Assembly (NCBI RefSeq): GCF_007570865.1
Contig: NZ_VLPS01000011.1
Location: forward strand, 62,001-126,000
Origin: Atlantibacter subterraneus
Lineage (GTDB): Bacteria; Pseudomonadota; Gammaproteobacteria; Enterobacterales; Enterobacteriaceae
Reading direction: 5' to 3'
Length of the DNA: 64,000 nt
In this document: positions 20,920-35,278 of the stretch, piece by piece
Position numbering within the stretch: the first letter of the stretch is position 1
Layout: the number at the start of each line of letters is the position of its first letter
The notes under the pieces: generated by a model
Databases searched by the model: none
What the model saw: the letters and a program-made list of their open reading frames with translations, nothing else
What the model was told of the DNA's origin: nothing
Translations under genes and position numbers: made by a program

Positions 20920-21636
20920 TTAATTTTCTAACGCCGCCTTCTGCGACGCGACAATCGATTCGATTCCCCCACGGGCTAACGCCAGTAGCTCAAGCAGCTC
21001 TTCGTGGGTAAAGGGTTCGCCTTCTGCAGTGCCCTGGACTTCAATGATGCGACCATCTTCGGTCATCACCACGTTCATATCGGTTTCCGCCGCGGAGTCT
21101 TCTACGTATTCCAGATCGCAAACTGCTTCACCGGCAACAATCCCAACGGATACGGCGGCAACCATGCCTTTCAGCGGATTGCGCTTCAGTTTGCCGTTCG
21201 CCACCAGCGCATTCAGCGCATCCGCCAGCGCCACGCAGGCACCGGTAATCGACGCGGTGCGCGTACCGCCATCAGCCTGGATCACATCGCAATCCAGGGT
21301 AATGGTGAATTCGCCCAGCGCCTTGAGGTCCACGGCAGCACGCAGAGAACGGGCAATCAGCCGCTGGATTTCCAGCGTTCTTCCGCCCTGCTTGCCTTTA
21401 GCCGCTTCGCGCGCGTTGCGGGTGTGAGTAGAGCGGGGCAACATGCCGTATTCCGCCGTGATCCATCCCTGGCCCTGGCCTTTCAGAAAGCGCGGCACGC
21501 CTTCATCGATGGAAGCGGTGCACAGGACTTTGGTGTCGCCAAACTCGACCAGCACGGAACCTTCAGCGTGTTTAGTATAATGACGTGTCAGAGTGACAGG
21601 ACGCACCTGATTGGCGCTACGACCAGCTGGACGCAT
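20920..21636 (-). CDS. rph: Ribonuclease PH, full length
   Basis: Phosphorolytic 3'-to-5' exoribonuclease for tRNA 3' ends and rRNA. The 238-residue product starts [20 protein letters not shown] and contains the RNase PH core ([22 protein letters not shown], then [18 protein letters not shown]). It is intact, unlike the frameshifted rph-1 allele of common E. coli K-12 strains that lowers pyrE expression. It is divergent from yicC. Confidence 0.97.
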   Translation of the reverse strand: MRPAGRSANQVRPVTLTRHYTKHAEGSVLVEFGDTKVLCTASIDEGVPRFLKGQGQGWITAEYGMLPRSTHTRNAREAAKGKQGGRTLEIQRLIARSLRAAVDLKALGEFTITLDCDVIQADGGTRTASITGACVALADALNALVANGKLKRNPLKGMVAAVSVGIVAGEAVCDLEYVEDSAAETDMNVVMTEDGRIIEVQGTAEGEPFTHEELLELLALARGGIESIVASQKAALEN

Positions 21637-21759
21637 GGGTTTTCTCCGGCTTAGAACGAATGTGGCTGCGCATTATACGGACTTCGGGCGCTTATTCCTA
21701 TCCTGCCAGGCCATGGGTGGCTATAATCCCCTCATCATTCTCATCAAACGGGAACATCT

Positions 21760-22623
21760 ATGATCCGCAGTATGACCGCTTACGCCCGGCGTGAAACCAA
21801 GGGTGAATGGGGCAGCGCCGCCTGGGAATTGCGCTCCGTGAATCAGCGCTACCTGGAAACCTATATTCGTCTGCCGGAGCAATTTCGTAGCCTTGAGCCC
21901 GTCGTTCGTGAGCGTATTCGCAACCGCCTGACCCGCGGCAAAATCGAATGCAATCTGCGTTATGAACCCGACTCCAGCGCCCAGGGCGAGTTGATCCTCA
22001 ACGAAAAGCTGGCAAAACAGCTGGTCGCAGCGGCGAACTGGGTGAAAATGCAAAGCGATGAAGGCGAAATCAACCCGGTTGATATTCTGCGCTGGCCTGG
22101 CGTGATGGCGGCTCAGGAGCAGGATCTGGATGCGATTGCTGCGGAAATTCTCGCCACCCTGGATGCCACGCTGGATGACTTTATCGTCGCCCGGGAAACC
22201 GAAGGCCAGGCGCTGAAAGCCCTGATTGAACAGCGGCTTGAAGGCGTAAGCACTGAAGTGAAAAACGTTCGCGCCCATATGCCGGAAATCATGCAGTGGC
22301 AGCGCGACAAACTGGTCGCCAAACTCGAAGACGCCCAGGTGCAGCTGGAAAATAACCGCCTGGAGCAGGAACTGGTGTTACTGGCGCAACGCGTTGATGT
22401 GGCGGAAGAGCTTGACCGCCTGGAAGCGCATGTCAAAGAAACCTATAACATCCTCAAGAAAAAAGAGGCCGTGGGCCGTCGCCTTGATTTTATGATGCAG
22501 GAGTTCAACCGCGAATCGAACACGCTGGCATCAAAATCAATTAATGCCGATGTCACAAATTCTGCGATTGAATTAAAAGTGCTGATCGAGCAAATGCGCG
22601 AACAAATCCAGAATATCGAATAA
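21760..22623 (+). CDS. yicC: YicC family endoribonuclease
   Basis: A 287-residue protein starting MIRSMTAYARRETKGEWGSA, nearly the same as E. coli YicC. The family has an N-terminal YicC domain and a C-terminal DUF1732 segment (EEDRL/EELDRLEAHV, then VGRRLDFMMQEFNRESNTL). Recent work describes the family as an endoribonuclease acting on sRNA such as RyhB; I rely on that rather than on anything visible. It is divergent from rph and convergent with the MurF-like gene. Confidence 0.95.
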   Translation: MIRSMTAYARRETKGEWGSAAWELRSVNQRYLETYIRLPEQFRSLEPVVRERIRNRLTRGKIECNLRYEPDSSAQGELILNEKLAKQLVAAANWVKMQSDEGEINPVDILRWPGVMAAQEQDLDAIAAEILATLDATLDDFIVARETEGQALKALIEQRLEGVSTEVKNVRAHMPEIMQWQRDKLVAKLEDAQVQLENNRLEQELVLLAQRVDVAEELDRLEAHVKETYNILKKKEAVGRRLDFMMQEFNRESNTLASKSINADVTNSAIELKVLIEQMREQIQNIE

Positions 22624-22632
22624 TTTCAAAGC

Positions 22633-22665
22633 AATAAGAGGCCGCCCCTCCGCTGGCCTCTTATT
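22633..22665. terminator. Bidirectional terminator between yicC and the MurF-like gene
   Basis: AATAAGAGGCC (22633-22643) pairs perfectly with GGCCTCTTATT (22655-22665) over an 11-base loop. Confidence 0.8.
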
Positions 22666-22666
22666 T

Positions 22667-24109
22667 TCACTGCGCTGATTGCGCTTCCAGCCAGCGTACC
22701 AATTCGTGAATACGCGTACTGTGCGACCCTTTAAGCAATATTACGTCCCCATCCTGGAGCGTCTCCAGCAGCAGCGGTTTCAGCGCCAGATGCGTTGTAA
22801 CATGCCCTCCTTTACGGTCCTGCTCCAGTAACTGCCAGCAGGCGTTATAGGCCTCTCCTGACAAATAGACTCGTTCGATTTTCGAGTGGTTAATCAGCGC
22901 GGCAAGTTCCGTATGGTAGCGTTCCGCATTGCTGCCTAACTCAGCCATCTCGCCAAGCACGGCAATACGGCGTCCTGACGTTTGCGTTTCGCTAAGTTTT
23001 TCCAGCGCTGCCGCCATTGAACCGGGGTTAGCGTTGTAGGCATCATCGATCATCATTATTTTCCGCCCCTGAATATGAAGCGGTTTTTCTGCACCTCTCC
23101 CCGCCAGCGCCTGGAATTTAGCGAGTTGGTTAATCGCTGGCGCAAGGGGAAGATTGAGCGCCGAGACTGTCGCCAGCACAGCAAGACTGTTGATAGCGAT
23201 ATGTTTACCACCAGCATCGAGCTGATAAGTCAGTTTTTGACCCTGCGCATTCACCGTTACGCGATGGCTTACCGCTTCATAGCTAAGGAGGCGAAAGTCA
23301 CAGTCGCTGTGGGTACCATAGGTCAGGATAGTGAGTTGACGCTTTTCGGCAGCTTCGCGCACCGTTTCCCATTCCAGCATATCCCGGTTAAGAATGGCGA
23401 TACTCCCCGGCGACATCCCTAAAAAGATGGCGCTTTTGGTAATCGCAATATCGCGAAGCGTGTCTTTTTCACCTAAATGCGCAGGCTGAACATTGGTAAA
23501 AACTGCGATATGTGGGCGCGCCATACGGGAACTAACAGCCATACGTCCAATAGCCATCTCCAGGACGGTATAAGGCGTATTCCACGGCACAGAAGCCAGA
23601 TTCCATGCCACGCCGCGAGGAAGATTCGCATTAAACGCACTTTTGCAAACCGGCCCCCAGGGCGAAAGCGCGCCAGCCAGCATCGCGACACAGGTGGTTT
23701 TGCCTGCGCTACCGGTTACGCCGATAATATTACCCACCATCTGGTTACGCGCGTAACGTCCTAACGCCAGTATGGCTTCGGTCGCGTCGGTAATTTTTAA
23801 TAGCGGAAGCCGTGAATCAGTCAGTTGTTCCGGGGCGGTTGTGATAAGACACGCCGGCGGCGGTGACATGGAGTGAATCGCCGTTTCAGGCATACCACAT
23901 TTATCGACTTCCGTGCGAATAACCGCCATATTGCCCGGCTGCATTGCCGGAGCATAAATAGACAACCCCGTCGCGGTCCATTCTTGCTGAGGCTGGCGGA
24001 GCCATTCGCCGCCAGTCGCCAGGGTAACATGGTGCGCTGTCCAGAACCCGTTCTCACCCGCATCGTCGTTGCAGGCCAGACGCGTTACGTTATGATGCAT
24101 TTCTTCCAT
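22667..24109 (-). CDS. Orphan MurF-like Mur ligase
   Basis: A 480-residue ATP-dependent ligase with all three Mur-ligase domains. After a short, poorly conserved N-terminal UDP-binding-type domain comes the P-loop GVTGSAGKTT (130-139). The central domain has LEMAIGRM with Glu184, VQPAHLG (208-213) and a candidate carbamylated Lys at 225. The C-terminal domain opens with DDAYNANPGSM (355-365) and contains LGEMAELG, the MurF signatures. True murF belongs in the dcw cluster, so this is an extra copy; E. coli has dinD at this position. It may ligate an alternative dipeptide or another substrate. The family call is firm, the substrate unknown. Confidence 0.8.
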   Translation of the reverse strand: MEEMHHNVTRLACNDDAGENGFWTAHHVTLATGGEWLRQPQQEWTATGLSIYAPAMQPGNMAVIRTEVDKCGMPETAIHSMSPPPACLITTAPEQLTDSRLPLLKITDATEAILALGRYARNQMVGNIIGVTGSAGKTTCVAMLAGALSPWGPVCKSAFNANLPRGVAWNLASVPWNTPYTVLEMAIGRMAVSSRMARPHIAVFTNVQPAHLGEKDTLRDIAITKSAIFLGMSPGSIAILNRDMLEWETVREAAEKRQLTILTYGTHSDCDFRLLSYEAVSHRVTVNAQGQKLTYQLDAGGKHIAINSLAVLATVSALNLPLAPAINQLAKFQALAGRGAEKPLHIQGRKIMMIDDAYNANPGSMAAALEKLSETQTSGRRIAVLGEMAELGSNAERYHTELAALINHSKIERVYLSGEAYNACWQLLEQDRKGGHVTTHLALKPLLLETLQDGDVILLKGSHSTRIHELVRWLEAQSAQ

Positions 24110-24428
24110 AGAGTTGTATCAGCCTGTGCCTGGGTGGGGTAGAAAGAATTTCGATGGCCTTATCCTATTAATAAACCCACCGCACGCCAAGGAGAAGCGT
24201 CTGAGGCGATCGGTGCGCAACGTTGTGCTGGAGGTTTCCACCTCGCCGAATCAGATTAGATTTTTTATAATATAAAAGCGTATTTAACTCACACATACCT
24301 TGAGAAAGACGATTAAAAATCTATAAATTGATTATTTTTTCTAATTCGAATGACTTGTGTTAGAAAATCTCAATCGTGACATACCGCACAAAACGTTACC
24401 CTTTCGTGCTTATCTTAGGGGGGTCACG
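24110..24428. other. Non-coding spacer between the MurF-like gene and yicG
   Basis: This AT-rich 319-bp spacer must contain the divergent promoters of the MurF-like gene and yicG. A run of G just before the yicG ATG (AGGGGGGTCACG) is its ribosome binding site. I see no gene, tRNA or long repeat in it. Confidence 0.4.
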
Positions 24429-25046
24429 ATGCTGCTTCATATTCTTTATCTGGTTGGTATTACCGCAGAAGCGATGACGGGCGCGCTGGCCGCAGGCCGC
24501 CGTCGCATGGATACGTTTGGCGTTATCATCATTGCAACGGCCACGGCGCTTGGCGGCGGATCGGTACGCGATATTCTGCTCGGACATTATCCTCTGGGCT
24601 GGGTAAAACACCCTGAATACGTCATTATTGTGGCTACCGCCGCCGTGTTAACGACGCTCGTTGCGCCGGTGATGCCCTATCTGCGCCGGCTTTTCCTTGT
24701 GCTTGACGCATTGGGTTTGATTGTCTTTTCAATTATCGGCGCGCAGGTGGCGCTGGAAATGGGAGAAGGGCCGGTGATTGCCTCCATTTCCGCCGTCGTC
24801 ACTGGCGTATTTGGTGGCGTACTGCGCGATATGTTCTGTAAGCGCATCCCTCTGGTGTTTCAGAAAGAATTATATGCAGGAATTTCTTTTGCTGCGGCAA
24901 TACTTTATCTGGCTCTGCAACATTACGTTTCTAATCAGGACATGGTAATTATCAGCACGCTATTGTTTGGTTTTACCGCGCGTTTGCTGGCGCTGAGATA
25001 TAAGCTTGGCTTGCCCGTTTTCGCCTATTCTCATAGTGGGCATTGA
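24429..25046 (+). CDS. yicG: YicG/TRIC family inner-membrane protein
   Basis: A 205-residue polytopic protein with two repeated UPF0126/TRIC units of three hydrophobic helices each; [11 protein letters not shown] (near 41-51) and [12 protein letters not shown] (near 126) are the paired glycine-rich motifs. E. coli YicG has been linked to glycine transport, and the family fold resembles trimeric cation channels. The ATG at 24429 gives the E. coli-like N-terminus [20 protein letters not shown] and has a strong G-rich ribosome binding site; an upstream ATG at 24357 is not needed. Confidence 0.92.
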   Translation: MLLHILYLVGITAEAMTGALAAGRRRMDTFGVIIIATATALGGGSVRDILLGHYPLGWVKHPEYVIIVATAAVLTTLVAPVMPYLRRLFLVLDALGLIVFSIIGAQVALEMGEGPVIASISAVVTGVFGGVLRDMFCKRIPLVFQKELYAGISFAAAILYLALQHYVSNQDMVIISTLLFGFTARLLALRYKLGLPVFAYSHSGH

Positions 25047-25353
25047 ATTGTAACCATTAAAAATGGCCTTACCAATTGTGTAACAAATTTGTTAAATAAA
25101 TATAACTAGCTACTACCCTATAAACACTTTAAACAATGTGGTTATAAATCGATTAAACCATAGTCGATCGCCAAACCACATTCTAAGCGTTACAACTATA
25201 TTACATAGTCATGTTAAACGGCATTTTGATTAATTAAAGTAATGTTATTAGCTTTCCTTAAAAAACCATACAATAATATTTGCAATACAACACATAAACA
25301 TTCGTACAATTCATGATAAAATCCGCCGGGTAACCTTCCCTGCAGGAAATTTC
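25047..25353. other. AT-rich spacer upstream of the acyltransferase gene
   Basis: These 307 bases are strikingly AT-rich for this chromosome (long stretches such as TAAATAAATATAACTAG). They carry no convincing ORF. Such composition is typical of H-NS-bound, recently acquired DNA; the promoter of the next gene must lie here. Confidence 0.45.
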
Positions 25354-29031
<3,678 letters not shown>

Positions 29032-29137
29032 TCATCTCTGCGAGGCGTCTTCCGGAGCGCTTCGCGTAGATGGCAAAGCGACACAGGAAAGCGCGAGATT
29101 TCGCGCATAAAACAACGAAACCGTGGGAAAAGTGTGA

Positions 29138-29845
<708 letters not shown>

Positions 29846-29899
29846 AGATAGTTTCAGTATCATGCCCAGTCATTTCTTCATCTGTGGAGCTTTTTATAT

Positions 29900-30175
29900 A
29901 TGGCACGCGTAACTGTTCAGGACGCTGTAGAGAAAATTGGTAACCGTTTTGACCTGGTACTTGTCGCTGCGCGTCGCGCTCGTCAGATGCAGGTTGGCGG
30001 TAAAGATCCGCTGGTACCGGAAGAAAACGATAAGACGACCGTGATTGCACTGCGCGAAATCGAAGAAGGCCTGATCACCAATCAGATCCTTGATGTTCGC
30101 GATCGTCAGGAGCAGCAAGAGCAGGAAGCCGCCGAACTGCAGGCTGTGACCGCTATCGCTGAAGGCCGTCGTTAA
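29900..30175 (+). CDS. rpoZ: RNA polymerase omega subunit
   Basis: A 91-residue subunit that assists RNA polymerase assembly and forms part of a ppGpp-binding site. It starts [20 protein letters not shown], nearly identical to E. coli. It lies upstream of spoT with a 19-base gap, the conserved arrangement. Confidence 0.98.
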   Translation: MARVTVQDAVEKIGNRFDLVLVAARRARQMQVGGKDPLVPEENDKTTVIALREIEEGLITNQILDVRDRQEQQEQEAAELQAVTAIAEGRR

Positions 30176-30194
30176 TTAACCTGTCGGGTCGCCC

Positions 30195-32309
30195 TTGTAT
30201 CTGTTTGAAAGCCTGAATCAACTGATTCAACATTACCTGCCGCCAGACCAGATTAAGCGTCTGCAGCAGGCATACCTTGTTGCGCGTGATGCCCACGAGG
30301 GCCAGACACGTTCAAGCGGTGAACCCTATATCACCCATCCCGTCGCCGTCGCCTGCATTCTGGCCGAGATGAAACTCGACTACGAAACGCTAATGGCCGC
30401 GCTTCTGCATGATGTGATCGAAGATACCCCTGCGACTTACCAGGACATGGAGCAACTGTTTGGTAAAAGCGTTGCTGAACTGGTCGAAGGGGTGTCCAAG
30501 CTTGATAAGCTGAAGTTCCGCGATAAGAAAGAGGCGCAGGCCGAAAACTTTCGCAAGATGATTATGGCGATGGTGCAGGATATCCGCGTCATTCTCATCA
30601 AACTCGCTGACCGCACCCACAATATGCGCACGCTGGGCTCATTACGCCCGGATAAACGTCGCCGCATAGCCCGTGAAACCCTGGAAATCTATAGCCCGCT
30701 GGCCCACCGTCTTGGTATTCATCATTTGAAAACCGAGCTGGAAGAACTGGGTTTTGAGGCGCTCTATCCGAACCGTTATCGCGTGATTAAAGAAGTGGTG
30801 AAAGCCGCGCGCGGCAACCGTAAGGAGATGATCCAGAAAATCCTCGCGGAGATAGACGGACGGTTGCAGGAAGCGGGGATCCCCTGCCGCGTGAGCGGTC
30901 GCGAAAAGCACCTTTATTCTATTTACTGCAAAATGGTGCTGAAAGAGCAGCGTTTCCACTCCATCATGGATATCTACGCGTTCCGCGTGATCGTCCAGGA
31001 TATGGACACCTGCTATCGCGTACTGGGCCAGATGCACAGCCTGTATAAACCGCGCCCGGGCCGCGTGAAAGATTACATTGCTATCCCTAAAGCGAACGGC
31101 TATCAGTCGCTCCATACCTCGATGATCGGCCCGCACGGCGTGCCGGTTGAAGTGCAAATTCGCACTGAAGATATGGATCAGATGGCGGAAATGGGGGTGG
31201 CGGCGCACTGGGCTTATAAAGAGCACGGTGAAAGCAGCACTACCGCGCAAATCCGCGCCCAGCGCTGGATGCAAAGCCTGCTGGAACTCCAGCAGAGCGC
31301 GGGCAGCTCGTTTGAATTTATCGAGAGCGTAAAATCCGATCTGTTCCCGGATGAGATTTACGTTTTCACTCCAGAAGGGCGCATTGTCGAACTGCCGGCT
31401 GGCGCGACGCCAGTGGATTTCGCCTATGCGGTGCATACCGATATCGGCCACGCCTGCGTCGGCGCACGCGTCGACCGTCAGCCCTATCCGCTGTCGCAGT
31501 CGCTGTCCAGCGGCCAGACCGTAGAAATCATTACCGCGCCGGGTGCTCGTCCAAACGCCGCCTGGCTAAACTTTGTGGTGAGCTCGAAAGCACGCGCCAA
31601 AATCCGCCAGATGTTGAAAAACCTCAAGCGCGACGATTCCGTCAGCCTGGGCCGCCGTCTGCTGAACCACGCGTTGGGTGGCAGTAAGAAACTGGCAGAA
31701 ATCCCGCCGGAAAATATTCAACGCGAACTTGAGCGCATGAAGCTGGCGACGCTGGACGATCTGCTGGCAGAAATCGGTCTTGGCAATGCCATGAGCGTGG
31801 TTGTGGCTAAAAACCTGTTCCAGGGCGAGGCGTCATCCGCGCCGCATTCTGTTGCATCCGGTCACAGCACGCTGCCAATTAAAGGCGCGGACGGTGTTCT
31901 GATTACCTTCGCCAAGTGCTGCCGCCCTATTCCAGGCGACCCGATTGTCGCGCACGTCAGCCCGGGCAAAGGTCTGGTTATCCATCACGAATCCTGTCGT
32001 AATATCCGTGGCTATCAGAAAGAGCCTGAGAAATTCATGGCGGTGGAGTGGGATAAAGAGATTGAGCAGGAATTTATCACCGAAATTAAGGTTGATATGT
32101 TCAATCACCAGGGCGCGCTGGCGAATCTGACTGCAGCCATTAACACTGCCGGGTCTAATATTCAGAGCCTGAACACCGAAGAGAAAGACGGGCGCGTCTA
32201 TAGCGCGTTTATCCGTCTGACGGCGCGCGACCGCATCCAGCTGGCGAATATCATGCGTAAAATTCGCGTCATGCCTGATGTGATTAAAGTCACCCGTAAC
32301 CGAAACTAA
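30195..32309 (+). CDS. spoT: Bifunctional (p)ppGpp synthase/hydrolase SpoT
   Basis: Main (p)ppGpp hydrolase and weak synthase of the stringent response. The 704-residue protein begins with the HD hydrolase domain (LLHDVIEDT, with His72-Asp73), then the RelA/SpoT synthetase domain with the YKEHGESSTTAQIRAQRW block after it, a TGS domain (VFTPEGRIVELPAGATPVDFAY), and a C-terminal ACT domain. The start codon is TTG at 30195, as in E. coli. trmH begins four bases after the stop. Confidence 0.98.
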   Translation: MYLFESLNQLIQHYLPPDQIKRLQQAYLVARDAHEGQTRSSGEPYITHPVAVACILAEMKLDYETLMAALLHDVIEDTPATYQDMEQLFGKSVAELVEGVSKLDKLKFRDKKEAQAENFRKMIMAMVQDIRVILIKLADRTHNMRTLGSLRPDKRRRIARETLEIYSPLAHRLGIHHLKTELEELGFEALYPNRYRVIKEVVKAARGNRKEMIQKILAEIDGRLQEAGIPCRVSGREKHLYSIYCKMVLKEQRFHSIMDIYAFRVIVQDMDTCYRVLGQMHSLYKPRPGRVKDYIAIPKANGYQSLHTSMIGPHGVPVEVQIRTEDMDQMAEMGVAAHWAYKEHGESSTTAQIRAQRWMQSLLELQQSAGSSFEFIESVKSDLFPDEIYVFTPEGRIVELPAGATPVDFAYAVHTDIGHACVGARVDRQPYPLSQSLSSGQTVEIITAPGARPNAAWLNFVVSSKARAKIRQMLKNLKRDDSVSLGRRLLNHALGGSKKLAEIPPENIQRELERMKLATLDDLLAEIGLGNAMSVVVAKNLFQGEASSAPHSVASGHSTLPIKGADGVLITFAKCCRPIPGDPIVAHVSPGKGLVIHHESCRNIRGYQKEPEKFMAVEWDKEIEQEFITEIKVDMFNHQGALANLTAAINTAGSNIQSLNTEEKDGRVYSAFIRLTARDRIQLANIMRKIRVMPDVIKVTRNRN

Positions 32310-32313
32310 CCTT

Positions 32314-33036
32314 ATGAATCCACAGCGTTATGCGCGTATCCGCGAGATGCTCGCCAGGCGCCAGCCTGACCTGACGGTCTGCATGGAGCAGGTCCATAAG
32401 CCCCATAACGTTTCGGCGATTATTCGGACCGCCGACGCCGTCGGCGTGCATGAAGTGCATGCCGTATGGCCAGGCAGCCGTATGAGTACCATGGCCTCCT
32501 CCGCAGCGGGCAGCAATAGCTGGGTTGACGTAAAAACCCATCGCACTATTCAGGACGCCGTCGGCCAGTTAAAAGGCCGCGGCATGCAAATCCTTGCCAC
32601 GCACCTTTCTGATAAAGCCGTCGACTTCCGCGAAATCGACTATACCCGGCCGACCTGTATCCTGATGGGCCAGGAAAAAACCGGTATCACAAAACAGGCG
32701 CTGGAGCTGGCAGACCAGGACATCATTATTCCGATGATCGGGATGGTGCAATCCCTGAACGTATCGGTCGCCAGCGCGTTGATCCTCTATGAAGCACAGC
32801 GCCAGCGCCAGAACGCCGGGATGTACCAGCGAGAAAACAGCACGCTTGCCGATGAAGAACAGCAGCGGCTGCTGTTTGAAGGCGGTTATCCGGTGCTGGC
32901 AAAAGTCGCCAAACGCAAGGGGCTGCCTTATCCGCGCGTGAATGAGTTTGGCGAGATTGAAGCCGATGAGACATGGTGGGCTACCATGCAAGCCGGGAAC
33001 GAACCCGCTCGTCGCGTTATCAAGGACCCTGCGTAA
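32314..33036 (+). CDS. trmH: tRNA (guanosine(18)-2'-O)-methyltransferase
   Basis: SPOUT-class methyltransferase that 2'-O-methylates G18 of tRNAs. The 240-residue product has the SpoU signatures: Arg in NVSAIIRTADAVG, GQEKTGI near residue 114, and the knot motif IIPMIGMVQSLNVSVASALILYE. It is about 11 residues longer at the C-terminus than E. coli TrmH. Its TAA is immediately followed by the recG ATG. Confidence 0.96.
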   Translation: MNPQRYARIREMLARRQPDLTVCMEQVHKPHNVSAIIRTADAVGVHEVHAVWPGSRMSTMASSAAGSNSWVDVKTHRTIQDAVGQLKGRGMQILATHLSDKAVDFREIDYTRPTCILMGQEKTGITKQALELADQDIIIPMIGMVQSLNVSVASALILYEAQRQRQNAGMYQRENSTLADEEQQRLLFEGGYPVLAKVAKRKGLPYPRVNEFGEIEADETWWATMQAGNEPARRVIKDPA

Positions 33037-35118
33037 ATGAAAGGCCGCTTGCTCGACGCCGTGCCGCTTAGCGCTCTGACGGGCGTTGGGGCAAGCCAGA
33101 GCAGCAAGCTGGCGAAGATCGGTTTGCATACCGTTCAGGACCTGCTGCTTCACCTCCCCCTGCGTTACGAAGATCGCACCCAGCTTTACCCTATCGGCGA
33201 ACTGCTGCCGGGTATTTACGCCACGGTGGAAGGCGAAGTCCTGAACAGCAATATCACCTTCGGCGGACGTCGCATGATGACCTGCCAGATTAGCGACGGC
33301 ACCGGCATCCTGACGATGCGTTTTTTCAACTTTAACGCCGCAATGAAAAACAGCCTGGCGACGGGCCGTCGCGTGCTGGCCTATGGGGAAGCTAAGCGCG
33401 GGAAATACGGCGCGGAAATGATCCACCCTGAGTATCGTATTCAGGGCGACCAGAGCACACCGGCATTACAGGAAACGCTTACTCCGGTTTATCCCACCAC
33501 CGAAGGCATTAAGCAGGCGACGCTGCGCAAGCTCACCGACCAGGCGCTGGAACTGCTGGAAACCTGCGCTATCGCCGAGCTTCTGCCACCGGAACTCGCC
33601 CAGGGCATGATGAGCCTGCCGGAAGCGCTGCGCACGCTCCACCGCCCACCGCCCACGATGGAACTGGTCGAACTGGAAAGCGGTAAACATCCTGCCCAGC
33701 ATCGTCTAATCCTGGAAGAATTACTGGCCCATAACCTGAGCATGCTGGCATTGCGGGCTGGCGCCCAGCGCTATCATGCGCAACCGCTTACCGCCAATGA
33801 TTCGCTCAAGCAGCAACTGTTAGCTGCGCTGCCCTTCAGCCCAACTGGCGCGCAGCAGCGCGTGGTGGCGGAAATCGAACACGATATGGGGCTGGATTTC
33901 CCGATGATGCGGCTGGTACAGGGCGATGTCGGTTCAGGTAAAACTCTGGTGGCGGCGCTTGCCGCGTTACGCGCCATCGCTAACGGCAAACAGGTAGCGC
34001 TGATGGCTCCCACGGAGCTACTTGCCGAACAGCATGCCAGCAATTTCTCCGCCTGGTTTGAACCGCTGGGCATCCAGGTTGGCTGGCTGGCTGGCAAACA
34101 AAAAGGCAAAGCGCGGATTGCGCAACAGGACGCGATCGCCAGCGGCCAGGTGCAAATGGTGGTGGGCACCCATGCCATTTTCCAGGAGCACGTACAGTTT
34201 AACGGTCTCGCGCTGGTGATTATCGATGAGCAGCATCGCTTTGGCGTTCATCAACGATTAGCGTTGTGGGAAAAAGGCCAACAGCAGGGCTTCCATCCAC
34301 ACCAGTTGATTATGACCGCTACGCCGATCCCGAGAACCCTGGCGATGACGGCTTACGCCGATCTCGATACCTCGGTTATTGATGAGCTACCGCCCGGACG
34401 TACCCCGGTCACGACGGTCGCCATCGCCGATACGCGGCGCGCCGACATTATTGAGCGCGTGCGTAATGCCTGTATTAACGAAGGCCGCCAGGCTTACTGG
34501 GTCTGTACGCTGATTGAGGAGTCCGATCTTCTCGAAGCGCAAGCCGCAGAAGCCACCTGGGAAGAGCTCAAAATCGCTCTGCCGGAATTGCAGGTTGGCC
34601 TGGTGCATGGCCGGATGAAACCTCAGGAAAAGCAGAGCGTCATGAAGGCATTTAAACAGGGAGAGTTGCATCTGCTGGTCGCCACGACGGTGATTGAAGT
34701 CGGCGTTGATGTGCCCAATGCCAGCCTGATGATTATTGAAAACCCGGAACGTCTCGGCCTTGCGCAACTTCATCAGCTCAGGGGCCGTGTCGGACGTGGT
34801 GCGGTAGCCTCCCATTGTGTACTGCTCTATAAATCTCCGCTCTCTAAAACGGCACAGTTGCGCCTCCAGGTATTGCGCGACAGCAATGATGGCTTTGTGA
34901 TTGCGCAAAAAGACCTGGAAATACGCGGCCCTGGCGAATTACTGGGTACCCGCCAGACCGGCAATGCGGAATTCAAAGTCGCCGATTTATTACGGGATCA
35001 GGCGCTGATCCCGGAAGTTCAGCGCATTGCACGCCATATTCACGATCGTTATCCACAGCAGGCAGCCGCATTAATTGAACGCTGGATGCCTGAAACAGAA
35101 CGCTATTCCAACGCCTGA
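33037..35118 (+). CDS. recG: ATP-dependent DNA helicase RecG
   Basis: Branch-migrating helicase that remodels stalled forks and recombination intermediates. The 693-residue protein has an N-terminal wedge/OB domain, then superfamily-2 motifs: Walker A GDVGSGKT, DEQH box IIDEQHRFG, TATPIPRT, and the Q(L)RGRVGRG motif VI. The length is the same as in E. coli. It ends the gmk-spoT operon. Confidence 0.97.
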   Translation: MKGRLLDAVPLSALTGVGASQSSKLAKIGLHTVQDLLLHLPLRYEDRTQLYPIGELLPGIYATVEGEVLNSNITFGGRRMMTCQISDGTGILTMRFFNFNAAMKNSLATGRRVLAYGEAKRGKYGAEMIHPEYRIQGDQSTPALQETLTPVYPTTEGIKQATLRKLTDQALELLETCAIAELLPPELAQGMMSLPEALRTLHRPPPTMELVELESGKHPAQHRLILEELLAHNLSMLALRAGAQRYHAQPLTANDSLKQQLLAALPFSPTGAQQRVVAEIEHDMGLDFPMMRLVQGDVGSGKTLVAALAALRAIANGKQVALMAPTELLAEQHASNFSAWFEPLGIQVGWLAGKQKGKARIAQQDAIASGQVQMVVGTHAIFQEHVQFNGLALVIIDEQHRFGVHQRLALWEKGQQQGFHPHQLIMTATPIPRTLAMTAYADLDTSVIDELPPGRTPVTTVAIADTRRADIIERVRNACINEGRQAYWVCTLIEESDLLEAQAAEATWEELKIALPELQVGLVHGRMKPQEKQSVMKAFKQGELHLLVATTVIEVGVDVPNASLMIIENPERLGLAQLHQLRGRVGRGAVASHCVLLYKSPLSKTAQLRLQVLRDSNDGFVIAQKDLEIRGPGELLGTRQTGNAEFKVADLLRDQALIPEVQRIARHIHDRYPQQAAALIERWMPETERYSNA

Positions 35119-35198
35119 ATTTCACCCCTTGTTAAACCCCGGCAGATGCGGTTAACGCCTGATTTGCTGCTGTTGCCGAGTGATTTATAAACTTATCC

Positions 35199-35214
35199 AA
35201 GCAAACGTTTGCTT
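35199..35214. promoter_or_regulatory. PurR-type operator upstream of xanP
   Basis: AAGCAAACGTTTGCTT is a perfect 16-bp palindrome that matches the core of the PurR box (consensus about ACGCAAACGTTTTCNT). It lies 65 bases upstream of the xanP start and overlaps a probable promoter. Repression of a xanthine importer by PurR with hypoxanthine/guanine would make physiological sense. Confidence 0.7.
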
Positions 35215-35278
35215 TTACCAAACAGTCCGATAAAATTAGCGCCTTTCCACCCCACCCACCGTAATGGAATGATCGCTG

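Noticed and set aside
30642-31451. A 269-codon frame antisense to spoT
   Set aside because: Composition typical of a shadow frame; spoT is intact.
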